NCBI GenBank assembly: GCA_023441055.1
Contig: JAEZQY010000031.1
Span: forward strand, 62,001-126,000
Length of the DNA: 64,000 nucleotides
Reading direction: 5' to 3'
Source of the DNA: Bacillota bacterium
Lineage (GTDB): Bacteria > Bacillota > Bacilli > Paenibacillales > UBA4045
Part shown: in pieces, positions 33,484 to 42,340 of the stretch
Position numbering within the stretch: position 1 is the first letter of the stretch
Layout of the letters: the number at the start of each line of letters is the position of its first letter
Program-made: the position numbers and the translations under genes
The notes under the pieces: generated by a model
The model's input: the letters and a program-made list of their open reading frames with translations, nothing else
What the model was told of the DNA's origin: nothing
The model's database searches: none

Positions 33484-34143
33484 TTAGTGCGGATTTGTAT
33501 TGACTTCGAACATCCAGATTCGGCCACTGCGATCCACACCGAAATCATAACCCAGCTCACCTATTCCCGGATATCTCCGCTCCAGCACATAGGTGCTTGT
33601 CCTTGCCACGCCTCGCATCGTCTCCTTCTTCAGCCTAGCCGATTTCGCCGGGAACGAATGTCTCAGCGCATGATAGCCTCTGCTCATCTCTCCGCCTCTG
33701 CATAAATTGGTGATGAACTGGCCCCTCCTAGCAATACGAGCGACTACGGCGGTAATCCGCCAGCGCGCGCCAGCCCTAACCATCTTCACGCGATAATCAA
33801 CCGGCCTGCCGCCGATTGTCACCAGATGAATACCTCGCTGAATCATATAACGACGGCCGTTTCGTATCCGATTAATCCGTCTGATTAACGACTCCATGGA
33901 ATTCACCGTCTTGCGTGTCTGCTTATAATGATACCGATACGTTCCCTCGCTGACGCGCTCAATCTTGACCACACCGCTGCCGCCCGTTCCAACAAGCGGC
34001 TTCACGACAACAAACCCGTATCGACCAAGCATCTCGCTGAGCGCCGCGGTCGAATAGCGCCGCATCTCAGGGATATGCCTGGCAATACCGGTATGTTGAT
34101 TCAGTGATTGAAACTTTACCCACTTGTTCGCAACCCGCCTCAA
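33484..34143 (-). CDS. YheC/YheD-family ATP-grasp-like protein
   Basis: This 219-residue protein shows YheC/YheD features: SLNQHTGIARHIPEMRRYS, VVVKPLVGTGGSGVVKI (nucleotide-binding strand and loop), DYRVKMVRAG, and the C-terminal ELGYDFGVDRSGRIWMFEVN with the Asp and Glu/Asn ligands of ATP-grasp enzymes. B. subtilis YheC/D are linked to spore coats. This one is shorter and very basic, and starts at TTG 34143 with GGAGGG 6 nt upstream. The substrate is unknown. Confidence 0.85.
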   Translation of the reverse strand: MRRVANKWVKFQSLNQHTGIARHIPEMRRYSTAALSEMLGRYGFVVVKPLVGTGGSGVVKIERVSEGTYRYHYKQTRKTVNSMESLIRRINRIRNGRRYMIQRGIHLVTIGGRPVDYRVKMVRAGARWRITAVVARIARRGQFITNLCRGGEMSRGYHALRHSFPAKSARLKKETMRGVARTSTYVLERRYPGIGELGYDFGVDRSGRIWMFEVNTNPH

Positions 34144-34243
34144 GCTGATCCCTCCTCATTCCACATATCCAAGGTCAGTATATTCATCTATGTGTGAGGC
34201 GGGCTGTACACTTGACCCGAGTTGTCAAGAATGGGTGTTCCTC

Positions 34244-34549
34244 TTACTTCTCCGTGAAATCAATTTCCAGAAACCGTGTAACTTCCTTCTTCCAGCGATT
34301 CTCAACGAACTGTTCATGAATTGGATGAGCATTATATGCGTCATAATCAGCCTGAGAATTGAAGTCCATCGAGAAGCCGTAATCATAATCATTCTTCACG
34401 CTGACCTGCCGGAATACGCTGAATTGATTCACCCCTGGGATCGTAGTAAGCAGCGATCTGCCATCCTCCAGGAACTTCTCTGCTTCCGCAGAACCAACCG
34501 GGTATTGTAAATTGAAGATCACCATATGACGAATCGATTGCTTAGTCAT
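34244..34549 (-). CDS. Dabb (stress-responsive alpha/beta barrel) protein
   Basis: This 101-residue protein has the pattern of Dabb ferredoxin-like dimeric barrels: RHMVIFNLQYPVGS, GVNQFSVFRQVS, YDYGFSMDFNSQADYDAY and HPIHEQFV. The family includes small enzymes and stress proteins of mostly unknown role. I chose the ATG at 34549, 9 nt from GGGAGG, since the ATG before it directly abuts that site. It is encoded 14 bp after an aldo/keto reductase on the same strand and is probably co-transcribed. Confidence 0.85.
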   Translation of the reverse strand: MTKQSIRHMVIFNLQYPVGSAEAEKFLEDGRSLLTTIPGVNQFSVFRQVSVKNDYDYGFSMDFNSQADYDAYNAHPIHEQFVENRWKKEVTRFLEIDFTEK

Positions 34550-34563
34550 CTCGCTCATCCTCC

Positions 34564-35463
34564 CTATTCTAAGCCTGTCCAATCTGATCCTGCTGCCTGC
34601 TGCCAGCGTTCGCGAATGGAGTCATATAGCTCCGCAGGCAGCGGACCTTCCGCGAGCATTGCGGCATTCGTCGCCCAGCGATCCGGATTCCTCGTACCAA
34701 CAATCGCCGTATGTACACCGGCCGTGGTCAAGGCGAAGCGAAGCGCAATGCTGACCGTCTCATTCAGATCGCCGGATTGCAGGAATTCATATTGCAGCTC
34801 CTGCAGCCGATCCCAATACGCGTGCGCATAGCTATCGTCAGGCTTGCTGCCCGTCCGCCACGCCACATTCGCGACCGGCCGTTTAACCGTTACGCCCATG
34901 CCGCGTTTTATAGCTTCAGGCAAGGTGAGGTCGATTGCCTGCTGGTCAGCAATATTCACGGATGTCATCAGCGAATCGAATACGCCTGTCTCCACTGCAT
35001 AGCGCGCGGCTTGATCATCGCCGCTATACCCGATATAGCGCGTCTTGCCTTGCTGCTTGGCCTTCTGGAGCACTTCGATGACAGCCCCTTGTTGGAGGAC
35101 CTCCTCCGAACAAGTATGCAGATGGATCATATCTACATAATCCGTATTCAACCGTTTCAGGCTTCGATCAATACTGCGCGCGAGCATATCCGGCTCCCAG
35201 TGCTCGCCCTCTAGACCAGCCGTATGTCCGCACTTGGTGAATAGATAATAATCCTTCCGTCTATGGGACACCGCCTTGCCGATCAATTCTTCACTGTTAC
35301 GGTAGCATTCAGCCGTATCAATCACGTTCAAGCCGGTATCCAGCGCATTGCCCAGCAATCGTTCTACATCAGCCGGCGATGCGTTCTGAAACCCAATCTC
35401 AGCTCCGCCGAAGCCTAGCGTACTGACCAACATGTCGGTATTGCCGTATCTTCTCTGTTCCAT
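34564..35463 (-). CDS. Aldo/keto reductase
   Basis: This 299-residue NADPH-dependent oxidoreductase has the catalytic tetrad residues visible: Asp and Tyr in NVIDTAECYRNSEELIG, Lys in YLFTKCGH and His in DMIHLHTCS. It also has the C-terminal NADPH segment (AIVGTRNPDRW). Such enzymes reduce sugars, aldehydes or ketones in the cytoplasm. The ATG at 35463 lies 11 nt after AAAGGA. It is followed by the Dabb protein, which may accept its product. Confidence 0.9.
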   Translation of the reverse strand: MEQRRYGNTDMLVSTLGFGGAEIGFQNASPADVERLLGNALDTGLNVIDTAECYRNSEELIGKAVSHRRKDYYLFTKCGHTAGLEGEHWEPDMLARSIDRSLKRLNTDYVDMIHLHTCSEEVLQQGAVIEVLQKAKQQGKTRYIGYSGDDQAARYAVETGVFDSLMTSVNIADQQAIDLTLPEAIKRGMGVTVKRPVANVAWRTGSKPDDSYAHAYWDRLQELQYEFLQSGDLNETVSIALRFALTTAGVHTAIVGTRNPDRWATNAAMLAEGPLPAELYDSIRERWQQAAGSDWTGLE

Positions 35464-35500
35464 GTTTAGCCACATCCTTTCTACATGCCATTATACCCGA

Positions 35501-37711
35501 TCATTCAGAGACGTAATAGCCTATCTCGTCCAGCATGATGTCGCCCTTGCCTGGATACTCGAAACGAATCATAATCTGACGGATATGGGCGGAATCGAAT
35601 GCGGTCGTTCCGTTGATCCAATCCGCAATGGGGATGACATAGGTTTGCAGCACCGGCTCCGAGGAGGTGCTGAGTCCACCGTCCCGTATGGCTTTTTCTA
35701 ACCAAGGAATCTTGAGATATCGCGTCTGAATAGGACCCGGCACGGGTACGAAGGAATGAAGCGATGTTCGAGATACAGCGCCATTCCAATCCGTGAATGT
35801 GATCGTAACGGAACGCACCTTCGATTTATCACCGCTGAGTACACCCATCGCGAAGGAGAAGGCTTCAATATGTCCCTGCTCTAGATAAGGAGCTTGTTCG
35901 CCGAACTCGATGACATAGGATGCGCCGGTCTGCTCGGGATCCAGACGTATGACGCGATTCGCCTGTGATAGGTTCTTCCGATTCTTCAGATCCTCTTCCT
36001 TCCACACGTTCATCCCATTCGCGGACAACGCTGCGCCGCTCCTGCCTTCCTCCTTGTCCTGATCCTCTTCAGCATCGGTGATCAGCTTGAAATTGGAATT
36101 CATATAGCGGCTCACATACTTCGTGCTCGGCAGCCATTGCAACGCATAGCGATAATCCCGGAAGATCGGCTTATAGGGAGAATCATCCTGATAGACCGCA
36201 TCGAGGAAGGCTGAGATGTAGACCTTGGCGATCGTCCGCTGCTCCTCACCCGAGATCAGGTCCGCTTCGTTCAAGAATAATTGAATAGGATGAGTCAGAT
36301 CCCTCCGGCCCCATTCCGTATTGAATTGACCATGATTAGCGCCTTGAATGTAGAGCGATGTCTTGAAGGAACGCGCTTGGCCGCTATTCCGAATTCGCTT
36401 ATATTGGCGGTCACCGGCGAATGTTGTCACATCCGCATCATTCGATCCTTGAAGTAATAAATAATTAATGTTGTTAATTGTAAGATTGCGATTATAAACA
36501 GCTATATCTGTCGGAGCAATGGCTATGATCGCATTAATATCAAATTCGCGCCCTATCCGATAATCTGCATATTTCTCCTCATAGAAGAATCGATCGAAAT
36601 TCGCCGCCAGTATAGCGGCTTGACCGCCTCTGGAATGCCCAATCAGCGTAATCTTCTCCATATCTACCTTGCCAGTGAACGGATTGTCAGGCGAGCCTGC
36701 GAGCTTCTCGATCTCCATGAGATGCTGCAGCAGCAGCCATGCCCTGATTGTCATATCCTCGCTGAGCGAATCCAGGCCGCCCTCCCAGGTCGAATGATTG
36801 ATGTAATTCTGATCGACGCTGACTGCAATAAAGCCGCGGCTGGCAAGCAGCTCGCCCAGATAATCATAGCCGGTATCTGAGAAATCAGCCATGCTGTGAT
36901 TGCCATGAACGATCAGCGCTAGCGGGTATACGCCATCTCCCTCCGGCATCCATACTGTTCCATTCAGGGGAAGCTCTTCAATGCCGTACCCCCACATCCA
37001 TTCGCGCGACCAATCCCAATCCTCGATAATAGCGGAGCCATCCACCGTTGGTGTGACGACCTCGACCCGCTCAGCGAAGCGTGATCGCTGTCGGTCTTGT
37101 CCACTGCCATAGGTGAAGGAATGGTAATCATATGGACCCGGCAGGCTGGGATTCGCAGCGATCAGCGGCAATGGCTTCAAGCGCTGCGCCGCCTCGCGTT
37201 GCTGTCCCGTCCAAGAGATCGCTGGGAGATCGATGAATATCCAGCAGAAGACACTAATGAATAATGTGAAAGCGACGGCCGAACAGCCAATTTTGATTAG
37301 CTTGCCTCTATTCGTGAACATCAAGAGATAGACAGCAGCGCCTACCAGGAAGCCAATCAGCATAATAGCAAGCGACAGCAGACCAGCGCCGAGCGCATTC
37401 ACCTTGCTCACATAAAACGTAAGGAACAGAATCGTAAATTGCATGACCACGCCGCCGGCGAACAAACGCGGAATCCGAATTCGCAGCAGCAGGAGCAAGC
37501 CGCCAACCAGATAGCTCCCTAGTATATTCGCGGCTAGCATAGCAGAATAATAGAGTATCGTATCCGCGAATACACCTAGTCCACTCGCAATATCGAAGCC
37601 CGATGCTAGATAGAATGGCGTTGCGGACAACAGCATACCAGCTAATCCTAACCAAGACCATGGGCGCTCCAGCGCTGATAGCCTAGTCAACCAGGCAATA
37701 ATACGTTTCAC
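35501..37711 (-). CDS. Membrane-anchored alpha/beta hydrolase with C-terminal beta-sandwich-like domain
   Basis: This 736-residue protein has five or so membrane helices in residues 15-165, then an alpha/beta hydrolase domain. The oxyanion strand is LALIVHGNHS, the nucleophile Ser lies in GHSRGGQAA and a late His in QGANHGQFN. A C-terminal region of about 200 residues rich in beta strands (DPEQTGASYVIEFGEQAP, DWNGAVSRTS, DEIGYYVSE) resembles a carbohydrate- or lipid-binding module. It may hydrolyse an ester outside the cell. The GTG at 37711 follows GGAGGGG at 9 nt; an ATG at 37729 is an alternative. Confidence 0.8.
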   Translation of the reverse strand: MKRIIAWLTRLSALERPWSWLGLAGMLLSATPFYLASGFDIASGLGVFADTILYYSAMLAANILGSYLVGGLLLLLRIRIPRLFAGGVVMQFTILFLTFYVSKVNALGAGLLSLAIMLIGFLVGAAVYLLMFTNRGKLIKIGCSAVAFTLFISVFCWIFIDLPAISWTGQQREAAQRLKPLPLIAANPSLPGPYDYHSFTYGSGQDRQRSRFAERVEVVTPTVDGSAIIEDWDWSREWMWGYGIEELPLNGTVWMPEGDGVYPLALIVHGNHSMADFSDTGYDYLGELLASRGFIAVSVDQNYINHSTWEGGLDSLSEDMTIRAWLLLQHLMEIEKLAGSPDNPFTGKVDMEKITLIGHSRGGQAAILAANFDRFFYEEKYADYRIGREFDINAIIAIAPTDIAVYNRNLTINNINYLLLQGSNDADVTTFAGDRQYKRIRNSGQARSFKTSLYIQGANHGQFNTEWGRRDLTHPIQLFLNEADLISGEEQRTIAKVYISAFLDAVYQDDSPYKPIFRDYRYALQWLPSTKYVSRYMNSNFKLITDAEEDQDKEEGRSGAALSANGMNVWKEEDLKNRKNLSQANRVIRLDPEQTGASYVIEFGEQAPYLEQGHIEAFSFAMGVLSGDKSKVRSVTITFTDWNGAVSRTSLHSFVPVPGPIQTRYLKIPWLEKAIRDGGLSTSSEPVLQTYVIPIADWINGTTAFDSAHIRQIMIRFEYPGKGDIMLDEIGYYVSE

Positions 37712-37746
37712 AAGCCTTCTCCCCTCCATGATGCCAAGCAACGAAG

Positions 37747-37774
37747 AGAGCCTCGCTCAGAGAAGCGAAGCTCT
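37747..37774 (-). terminator. Possible terminator after the thioredoxin-like gene
   Basis: Stem AGAGC-x-TCGCT / AGCGA-x-GCTCT with one mismatch and a 6-nt loop lies in the gap between two minus-strand genes. The T run on the minus strand is weak. Confidence 0.45.
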
Positions 37775-37809
37775 AGTCGTCTTATCTACTTAGATACAAA
37801 TAGAACACG

Positions 37810-38391
37810 CTACACTAAGTCGCAGGCTTCGCCCGGCATCCAGTGTTCATCCTGACCGTCCCACTTTACATTGCAGCCGATCGGATTCGTGAGCGGCACG
37901 CTGATCGCGCTGCCAGCCAGATGCTCGCCGAGCGCGCGATCCAGATCATTCACGGTCATCTTCGAAGTATCGCGCGGTTGATCCACACCTCGTCCCGTAT
38001 ACACAAGCTTGCGAGCCTGGTTGAATACATAGAAGTGCGGTGTTCGCAGTGCGCCGTATGCTCTAGCGACTTCCTGGCTCTCATCGCGCAGATAGGTCCA
38101 TGGAAAGTTCTGCTCACTCATGCGCTCAATCATATGCTCGATAGAGTCCAGCGGCTTAATAGCCACGCTATTGGAGTTAATCCCTACAAACTTTACGCCT
38201 TGTGGCGCGTATTTCAATGCGGTCTCGCGCGTTACTTCATCCGATCCAATTACATAAGGACAATGATTGCAGGTGAAGAATACCACCAGCACCTTAGCAT
38301 CTGCGAAGTCTTGCAGCGAATAAGTCTTACCGTCCGTTGCCGGCAAGGAGAAGTCGATTGCCGGTTGTCCAATTTGCAACGTGAATGACAT
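37810..38391 (-). CDS. Thioredoxin-family (peroxiredoxin-like) protein
   Basis: This 193-residue cytoplasmic protein has a thioredoxin fold: PAIDFSLPATDGKTYSLQDF, then the redox pair in TCNHCPYV, and cis-Pro in ALRTPHFYVF. It matches the AhpC/TSA-like proteins with a CxxC active site often annotated as thioredoxin family. It probably reduces disulfides or peroxides. GGGGGATT precedes the ATG. It is on the same strand as the hydrolase, with a possible terminator between them. Confidence 0.87.
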   Translation of the reverse strand: MSFTLQIGQPAIDFSLPATDGKTYSLQDFADAKVLVVFFTCNHCPYVIGSDEVTRETALKYAPQGVKFVGINSNSVAIKPLDSIEHMIERMSEQNFPWTYLRDESQEVARAYGALRTPHFYVFNQARKLVYTGRGVDQPRDTSKMTVNDLDRALGEHLAGSAISVPLTNPIGCNVKWDGQDEHWMPGEACDLV

Positions 38392-38445
38392 ATGGATAAT
38401 CCCCCTTCATCATTCGATGAGATAGTTTGAAGCTACGCTCCGTAT

Positions 38446-39576
38446 CTAGTATACCCAATAGGAGACAGCTGACACAAGTAGCAGCGCGAATAGAGCGCAC
38501 ATCCATACCCAACGCGCGACAGCCTGTGCAGCAGCTTGTCGATCCCCCGCCATTGGAATGGCGTAGGACCAATCATTATGCGCCTGATAGCGTTCCAGCT
38601 CTCTGAGCTGCATCCGAAGCGCGAGCACGGCGATGATCCATACGATTCCCTTCAGCCACAGCTCATCAATAATCCAGATGATGATTGCGCTTGTAAGCAG
38701 TAAGCTCAGACTGATTCTGGAGATTGGCGAGCGGCTCCAGACGATCAAGGATACGTAATGATAAGCTAGATTTCGTCTATACGGGATCCACCGCGCTGTA
38801 CGCGCGAATACGCTTGGGCGAGCTGTTGACGATGAACCGCCGACCTCGACGAACTGTTGCAACAGGCGGATCCACTGCTCGTTACGCTTGCGCTCCAATG
38901 CAATCAGCCGCTCCCAGGCGATTGCTGACTTGCGGGGCAGCTGGAGCAGTCCGATATACAGAATCGACACCGCGCCAATCGCAAGACAAGCGTAGGCGGT
39001 CCCCCATGCTAGTGCGGCATAGATCAGCGCGAGCAGATAGAGCGTACGCAGCGCGGAGAAGCCTATACGTGTATACGCATGGATAATCCGATTCTCCATC
39101 CACCACCCATATAAGCTGAGAAGCTTAAGAAGCAACAGGAGCGACCCGATCACGAGGAAGGATCGACCCGCAGCCAGTGGATGTACCTGGTACAATTGCC
39201 AGAGTACTGCCCAGAATGCGCTGATCTTCAGCAGCTGTACGAGTGTGGATGCCGGCATGCAGGCTCGAAAGTATTCCCCCATTCTACTCTGCATCGGCAG
39301 CAAGTAGATCAGATCAGCCTGCACCAGATACGTTCTGACCACGACTGTGCGCGCCGCGACCGTAAGAATAACAGTGGTTACCGCGATCGCTGGGAACGTA
39401 TCAGGCAAGCCGTCAACGATCCGACTATAGATGAGCATCAAGACTAACCCGGAGAACAGGATCCCAGGCACAGAACCGCCCAGCAATCGAAGATACGGCA
39501 TGACCCAGCGCCAGAATCGCGCGCCACGCGCCTTCCGGATAGCGGCCAATGAATGTTGTTCAAGGCTTGGCTTCAC
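38446..39576 (-). CDS. ecsB: ABC transporter permease EcsB
   Basis: This 376-residue membrane protein has about ten hydrophobic segments, a basic N-terminus and a central cytoplasmic loop (WERLIALERKRNEQWIRLLQ). This matches EcsB, the membrane subunit of the EcsAB system. In B. subtilis EcsAB affects secretion, competence, sporulation and intramembrane proteolysis. The GTG start overlaps the ecsA stop codon by 4 bp (GTGA), so the two are coupled. It is slightly shorter than the B. subtilis protein (408). Confidence 0.85.
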   Translation of the reverse strand: MKPSLEQHSLAAIRKARGARFWRWVMPYLRLLGGSVPGILFSGLVLMLIYSRIVDGLPDTFPAIAVTTVILTVAARTVVVRTYLVQADLIYLLPMQSRMGEYFRACMPASTLVQLLKISAFWAVLWQLYQVHPLAAGRSFLVIGSLLLLLKLLSLYGWWMENRIIHAYTRIGFSALRTLYLLALIYAALAWGTAYACLAIGAVSILYIGLLQLPRKSAIAWERLIALERKRNEQWIRLLQQFVEVGGSSSTARPSVFARTARWIPYRRNLAYHYVSLIVWSRSPISRISLSLLLTSAIIIWIIDELWLKGIVWIIAVLALRMQLRELERYQAHNDWSYAIPMAGDRQAAAQAVARWVWMCALFALLLVSAVSYWVY

Positions 39577-40316
39577 TCTGCCGCCTCCTGACGCACCAGC
39601 GCGAAGAAGACATCCTCCAATGAACGGCCCGGTAAATCCGCCTTCTCTCTAAGCAGCTCAAGGCTGCCGCTGGCTAGAATACGGCCTTCATGCAGCAGCA
39701 CATACGAATCGCAATACCGCTCTATGGTGGATAGAATGTGGGAGCAGAGCAGTATGCCTGCCCCCTCTCTCTTCCGCTCATCCAGAAGCTCCAGCAGCGC
39801 GCGAATGCCGAGCGGATCCAGTCCGAGGAAGGGCTCGTCGATCAGATACAGCTCGGGCCTTACCAGGAAGGCCGCCAGCAGCATCAGCTTCTGACGCATC
39901 CCCTTGGACAGGTGTCCAGGCAGACTGTCCAGCTTCGCATTCATCTGGAACAGCGATGCCAGCGTCTCGGATTCGGCCTCTAGGCGCGATTCCTCTATGC
40001 CATAGGCCATCGCTGCGAACCGCATATGCTCGCGTACCGTCATCTCCTCATACACCATCGGTGATTCCGGTACGTAGGCATAGGCCTGTCTGTACACCTC
40101 CGGCGCCTCTGACAACAGCTTGCCCTTGACGCGAATTACACCTTCTCTCGGCTCCATGAGACCGAGTATATGCTTCATGGTTGTACTCTTGCCAGCCCCG
40201 TTCAAGCCGATCATGCCGACCATCTCACCGGGCCCTACATGGAACGATAACCCGTGGAGAATACTTCTCCTCGGGTTATAGCCGCCTGAAACCTGATTCA
40301 ATTCTAGTATGGGCAC
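39573..40316 (-). CDS. ecsA: ABC transporter ATP-binding protein EcsA
   Basis: This 247-residue ATPase has Walker A GLNGAGKST, the Q-loop region VPESPMVYEEMTVREHM, signature HLSKGMRQKL, Walker B LYLIDEPFLGLD and switch His in LCSHILS. Length and motifs match EcsA. The GTG at 40316 has GGGAGGG 9-10 nt upstream; the ORF adds six residues from a TTG that overlaps that site. It is followed by ecsB with overlapping codons, and preceded by a ykpA-type ABC-F gene 18 bp upstream on the same strand. Confidence 0.88.
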   Translation of the reverse strand: MPILELNQVSGGYNPRRSILHGLSFHVGPGEMVGMIGLNGAGKSTTMKHILGLMEPREGVIRVKGKLLSEAPEVYRQAYAYVPESPMVYEEMTVREHMRFAAMAYGIEESRLEAESETLASLFQMNAKLDSLPGHLSKGMRQKLMLLAAFLVRPELYLIDEPFLGLDPLGIRALLELLDERKREGAGILLCSHILSTIERYCDSYVLLHEGRILASGSLELLREKADLPGRSLEDVFFALVRQEAAE

Positions 40317-40334
40317 TACTATGCGCCCTCCCAA

Positions 40335-41945
40335 TTAATAATTTTCCTTGCGGAAAGCTAACACTTCAGGATTCTCCAGATACTCATCGAATGTGCAGAC
40401 CTTATCCATTACACCGCCTGGCGCAATCTCCACGATACGGTTAGCAATAGTCTGTACGAATTGATGGTCATGGGATGTGAACAGGATCGTACCGTCGAAG
40501 GAGATCAAGCCGTTATTAAGCGCAGTGATCGACTCTAGATCTAGGTGATTGGTCGGTTCATCAAGAATAACCACGTTAGGCGCGGACAGCATCATCTTGG
40601 AGAGCATGCAGCGCACTTTCTCACCGCCTGACAGCACATTCACCTTCTTCAATGCCTCGTCACCCGAGAATAGCATACGACCCAGGAATCCGCGAATGAA
40701 GGATTCATCCTGATCCTTAGAATATTGGCGCAGCCAATCGATCAGATTGAGATCTGATTCGAAGTACTTGGAATTATCCTTAGGGAAGTAAGCGCGTGCT
40801 GTCGTAATTCCCCAAGAGTAAGACCCTTCATCCGGCTCGAGCTCCTCTGAGATAATATCGAACAGAACAGACTTAGGCTGCCCGTTCGGGCCGACGAAGG
40901 CGATCTTATCGCCCTTATTAACAGTCAGTGAGAATCGATTCAGCACTTGCTCGCCGTCGATTTGCTTAGACAGCATATCAATGGCTAGGAGCTGCTTGCC
41001 CGCTTCACGCTCTGACTTGAAGTTAATGAACGGATACTTCCGATTCGAGGGCTTGATATCCTCGAGCGTCAGCTTCTCCAGCAGCTTCTTCCGTGAGGTT
41101 GCCTGCTTGGATTTCGATGCGTTGGCGCTGAATCGTCGAATAAACTCCTCGAGCTCCTTGCGCTTCTCGTCAACGCGCTTATTCGACTCTCGCAAGAGCT
41201 GCTGCGCCAGCTGGCTGGATTCATACCAGAAATCATAGTTGCCGACGAACATCTGAATCTTGCCGAAGTCAATATCCGCAATATGCGTACACACCTGGTT
41301 AAGGAAGTGACGGTCATGAGATACGACAATGACAGTCCCTTCGTACTTGGCCAAGAAATTCTCCAGCCACTTAATCGACTCCAAATCCAGATGGTTCGTA
41401 GGCTCATCGAGCAGCAGAATGTGCGGAGAACCGAATAAGGCCTGCGCTAGAAGCACGCGCACCTTCTCGCTGCCTTCGAGCTCAGACATCTTCAGATCAT
41501 GGCTTGCCTTCGGTATGCCTAAGCCAATCAATAGCTCAGCTGCATCGGCCTCCGCTTCCCAGCCGTTCAGTTCAGCGAATTCGCCTTCCAGCTCGGCGGC
41601 GCGCATACCGTCCTCATCTGAGAAGTCGGACTTCATATAGATCGCGTTCTTCTCCTGCATAATCGCATATAGCTTGGCATGCCCCATTACTACGGTCTCT
41701 AATACCGGAAATTCATCATACTCGTAATGATTCTGCTTAAGCACGGCGATCCGTTCGCCCGGTGTGACATGCACGAATCCGGAGGTCGGCTCAATATCGC
41801 CTGATAGAATCTTCAAGAAGGTAGATTTTCCTGCGCCGTTAGCTCCAATCAAGCCATAGCAATTGCCTGGCGAGAATTTAATGTTCACATCTTCGAATAG
41901 CGCTCTTCCGCCGAAACGCAGAGTCACTCTCTCTGTACTAATCAT
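40335..41945 (-). CDS. ykpA: ABC-F ATPase of the YkpA/YbiT type
   Basis: This 536-residue soluble tandem ATPase has Walker A GANGAGKST, Walker B LLLDEPTNHLD and switch His VVSHDRH in domain 1, with the lineage-typical altered signature LEGSEKVRV. In domain 2 the signature LSGGEKVR and Walker B VILDEPTNHLD are intact, but Walker A is GPNGQPKS, with Pro in place of the Gly before Lys. Altered second Walker A loops are also known in the YkpA/YbiT group. It presumably acts on ribosomes with the other ABC-F proteins of the window. AAAGGCGG precedes the ATG. Confidence 0.88.
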   Translation of the reverse strand: MISTERVTLRFGGRALFEDVNIKFSPGNCYGLIGANGAGKSTFLKILSGDIEPTSGFVHVTPGERIAVLKQNHYEYDEFPVLETVVMGHAKLYAIMQEKNAIYMKSDFSDEDGMRAAELEGEFAELNGWEAEADAAELLIGLGIPKASHDLKMSELEGSEKVRVLLAQALFGSPHILLLDEPTNHLDLESIKWLENFLAKYEGTVIVVSHDRHFLNQVCTHIADIDFGKIQMFVGNYDFWYESSQLAQQLLRESNKRVDEKRKELEEFIRRFSANASKSKQATSRKKLLEKLTLEDIKPSNRKYPFINFKSEREAGKQLLAIDMLSKQIDGEQVLNRFSLTVNKGDKIAFVGPNGQPKSVLFDIISEELEPDEGSYSWGITTARAYFPKDNSKYFESDLNLIDWLRQYSKDQDESFIRGFLGRMLFSGDEALKKVNVLSGGEKVRCMLSKMMLSAPNVVILDEPTNHLDLESITALNNGLISFDGTILFTSHDHQFVQTIANRIVEIAPGGVMDKVCTFDEYLENPEVLAFRKENY

Positions 41946-42031
41946 ATAAGTTTACCGCCTTTACTTAATCAATATCCTCTATTATCTTATCAGAATCGCT
42001 CAGAATAGCAAGGCGATTCAAGCACAGCTTA

Positions 42032-42340
42032 TCAGCGCAGGAACCACCACAGCGCAGCTAGCTGCAGCAGGAAGATGACCGGCACACCGTACACAAACTT
42101 AGGGTGCTTCGTCTTATGACGAAACACCCGCATGCCGAGCCAGATGCCAGGAGAGCCGCACGCCGCCGCGACCAGCATCAGATGCCGCTCCGAGATGCGC
42201 CGCGCGCCCCTCCCCTTTCGTGATCTGGATTTGTCTACACCCATCAACACGTATCCATACAGTGACAACGCGCCCACATAGGCGATTAGTCCAACCATCA
42301 GAATCGGCAGCCCATTCAGCATCGGCAGTTCATCCATCAT
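42032..42340 (-). CDS. DUF1294 small membrane protein
   Basis: This protein of about 102 residues has two or three membrane segments. The cytoplasmic motif GVDKSRSRKGRGARRISERH, followed by LMLVAAACGSPGIWLGMRVF and HKTKHPKF, is diagnostic of DUF1294. Its function is unknown. The start is uncertain: I use the ATG at 42340 because it overlaps the TGA of the preceding ABC-F gene (ATGA), implying coupling; an ATG at 42355 or GTG at 42370 would add 5 or 10 residues. Confidence 0.83.
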   Translation of the reverse strand: MMDELPMLNGLPILMVGLIAYVGALSLYGYVLMGVDKSRSRKGRGARRISERHLMLVAAACGSPGIWLGMRVFRHKTKHPKFVYGVPVIFLLQLAALWWFLR

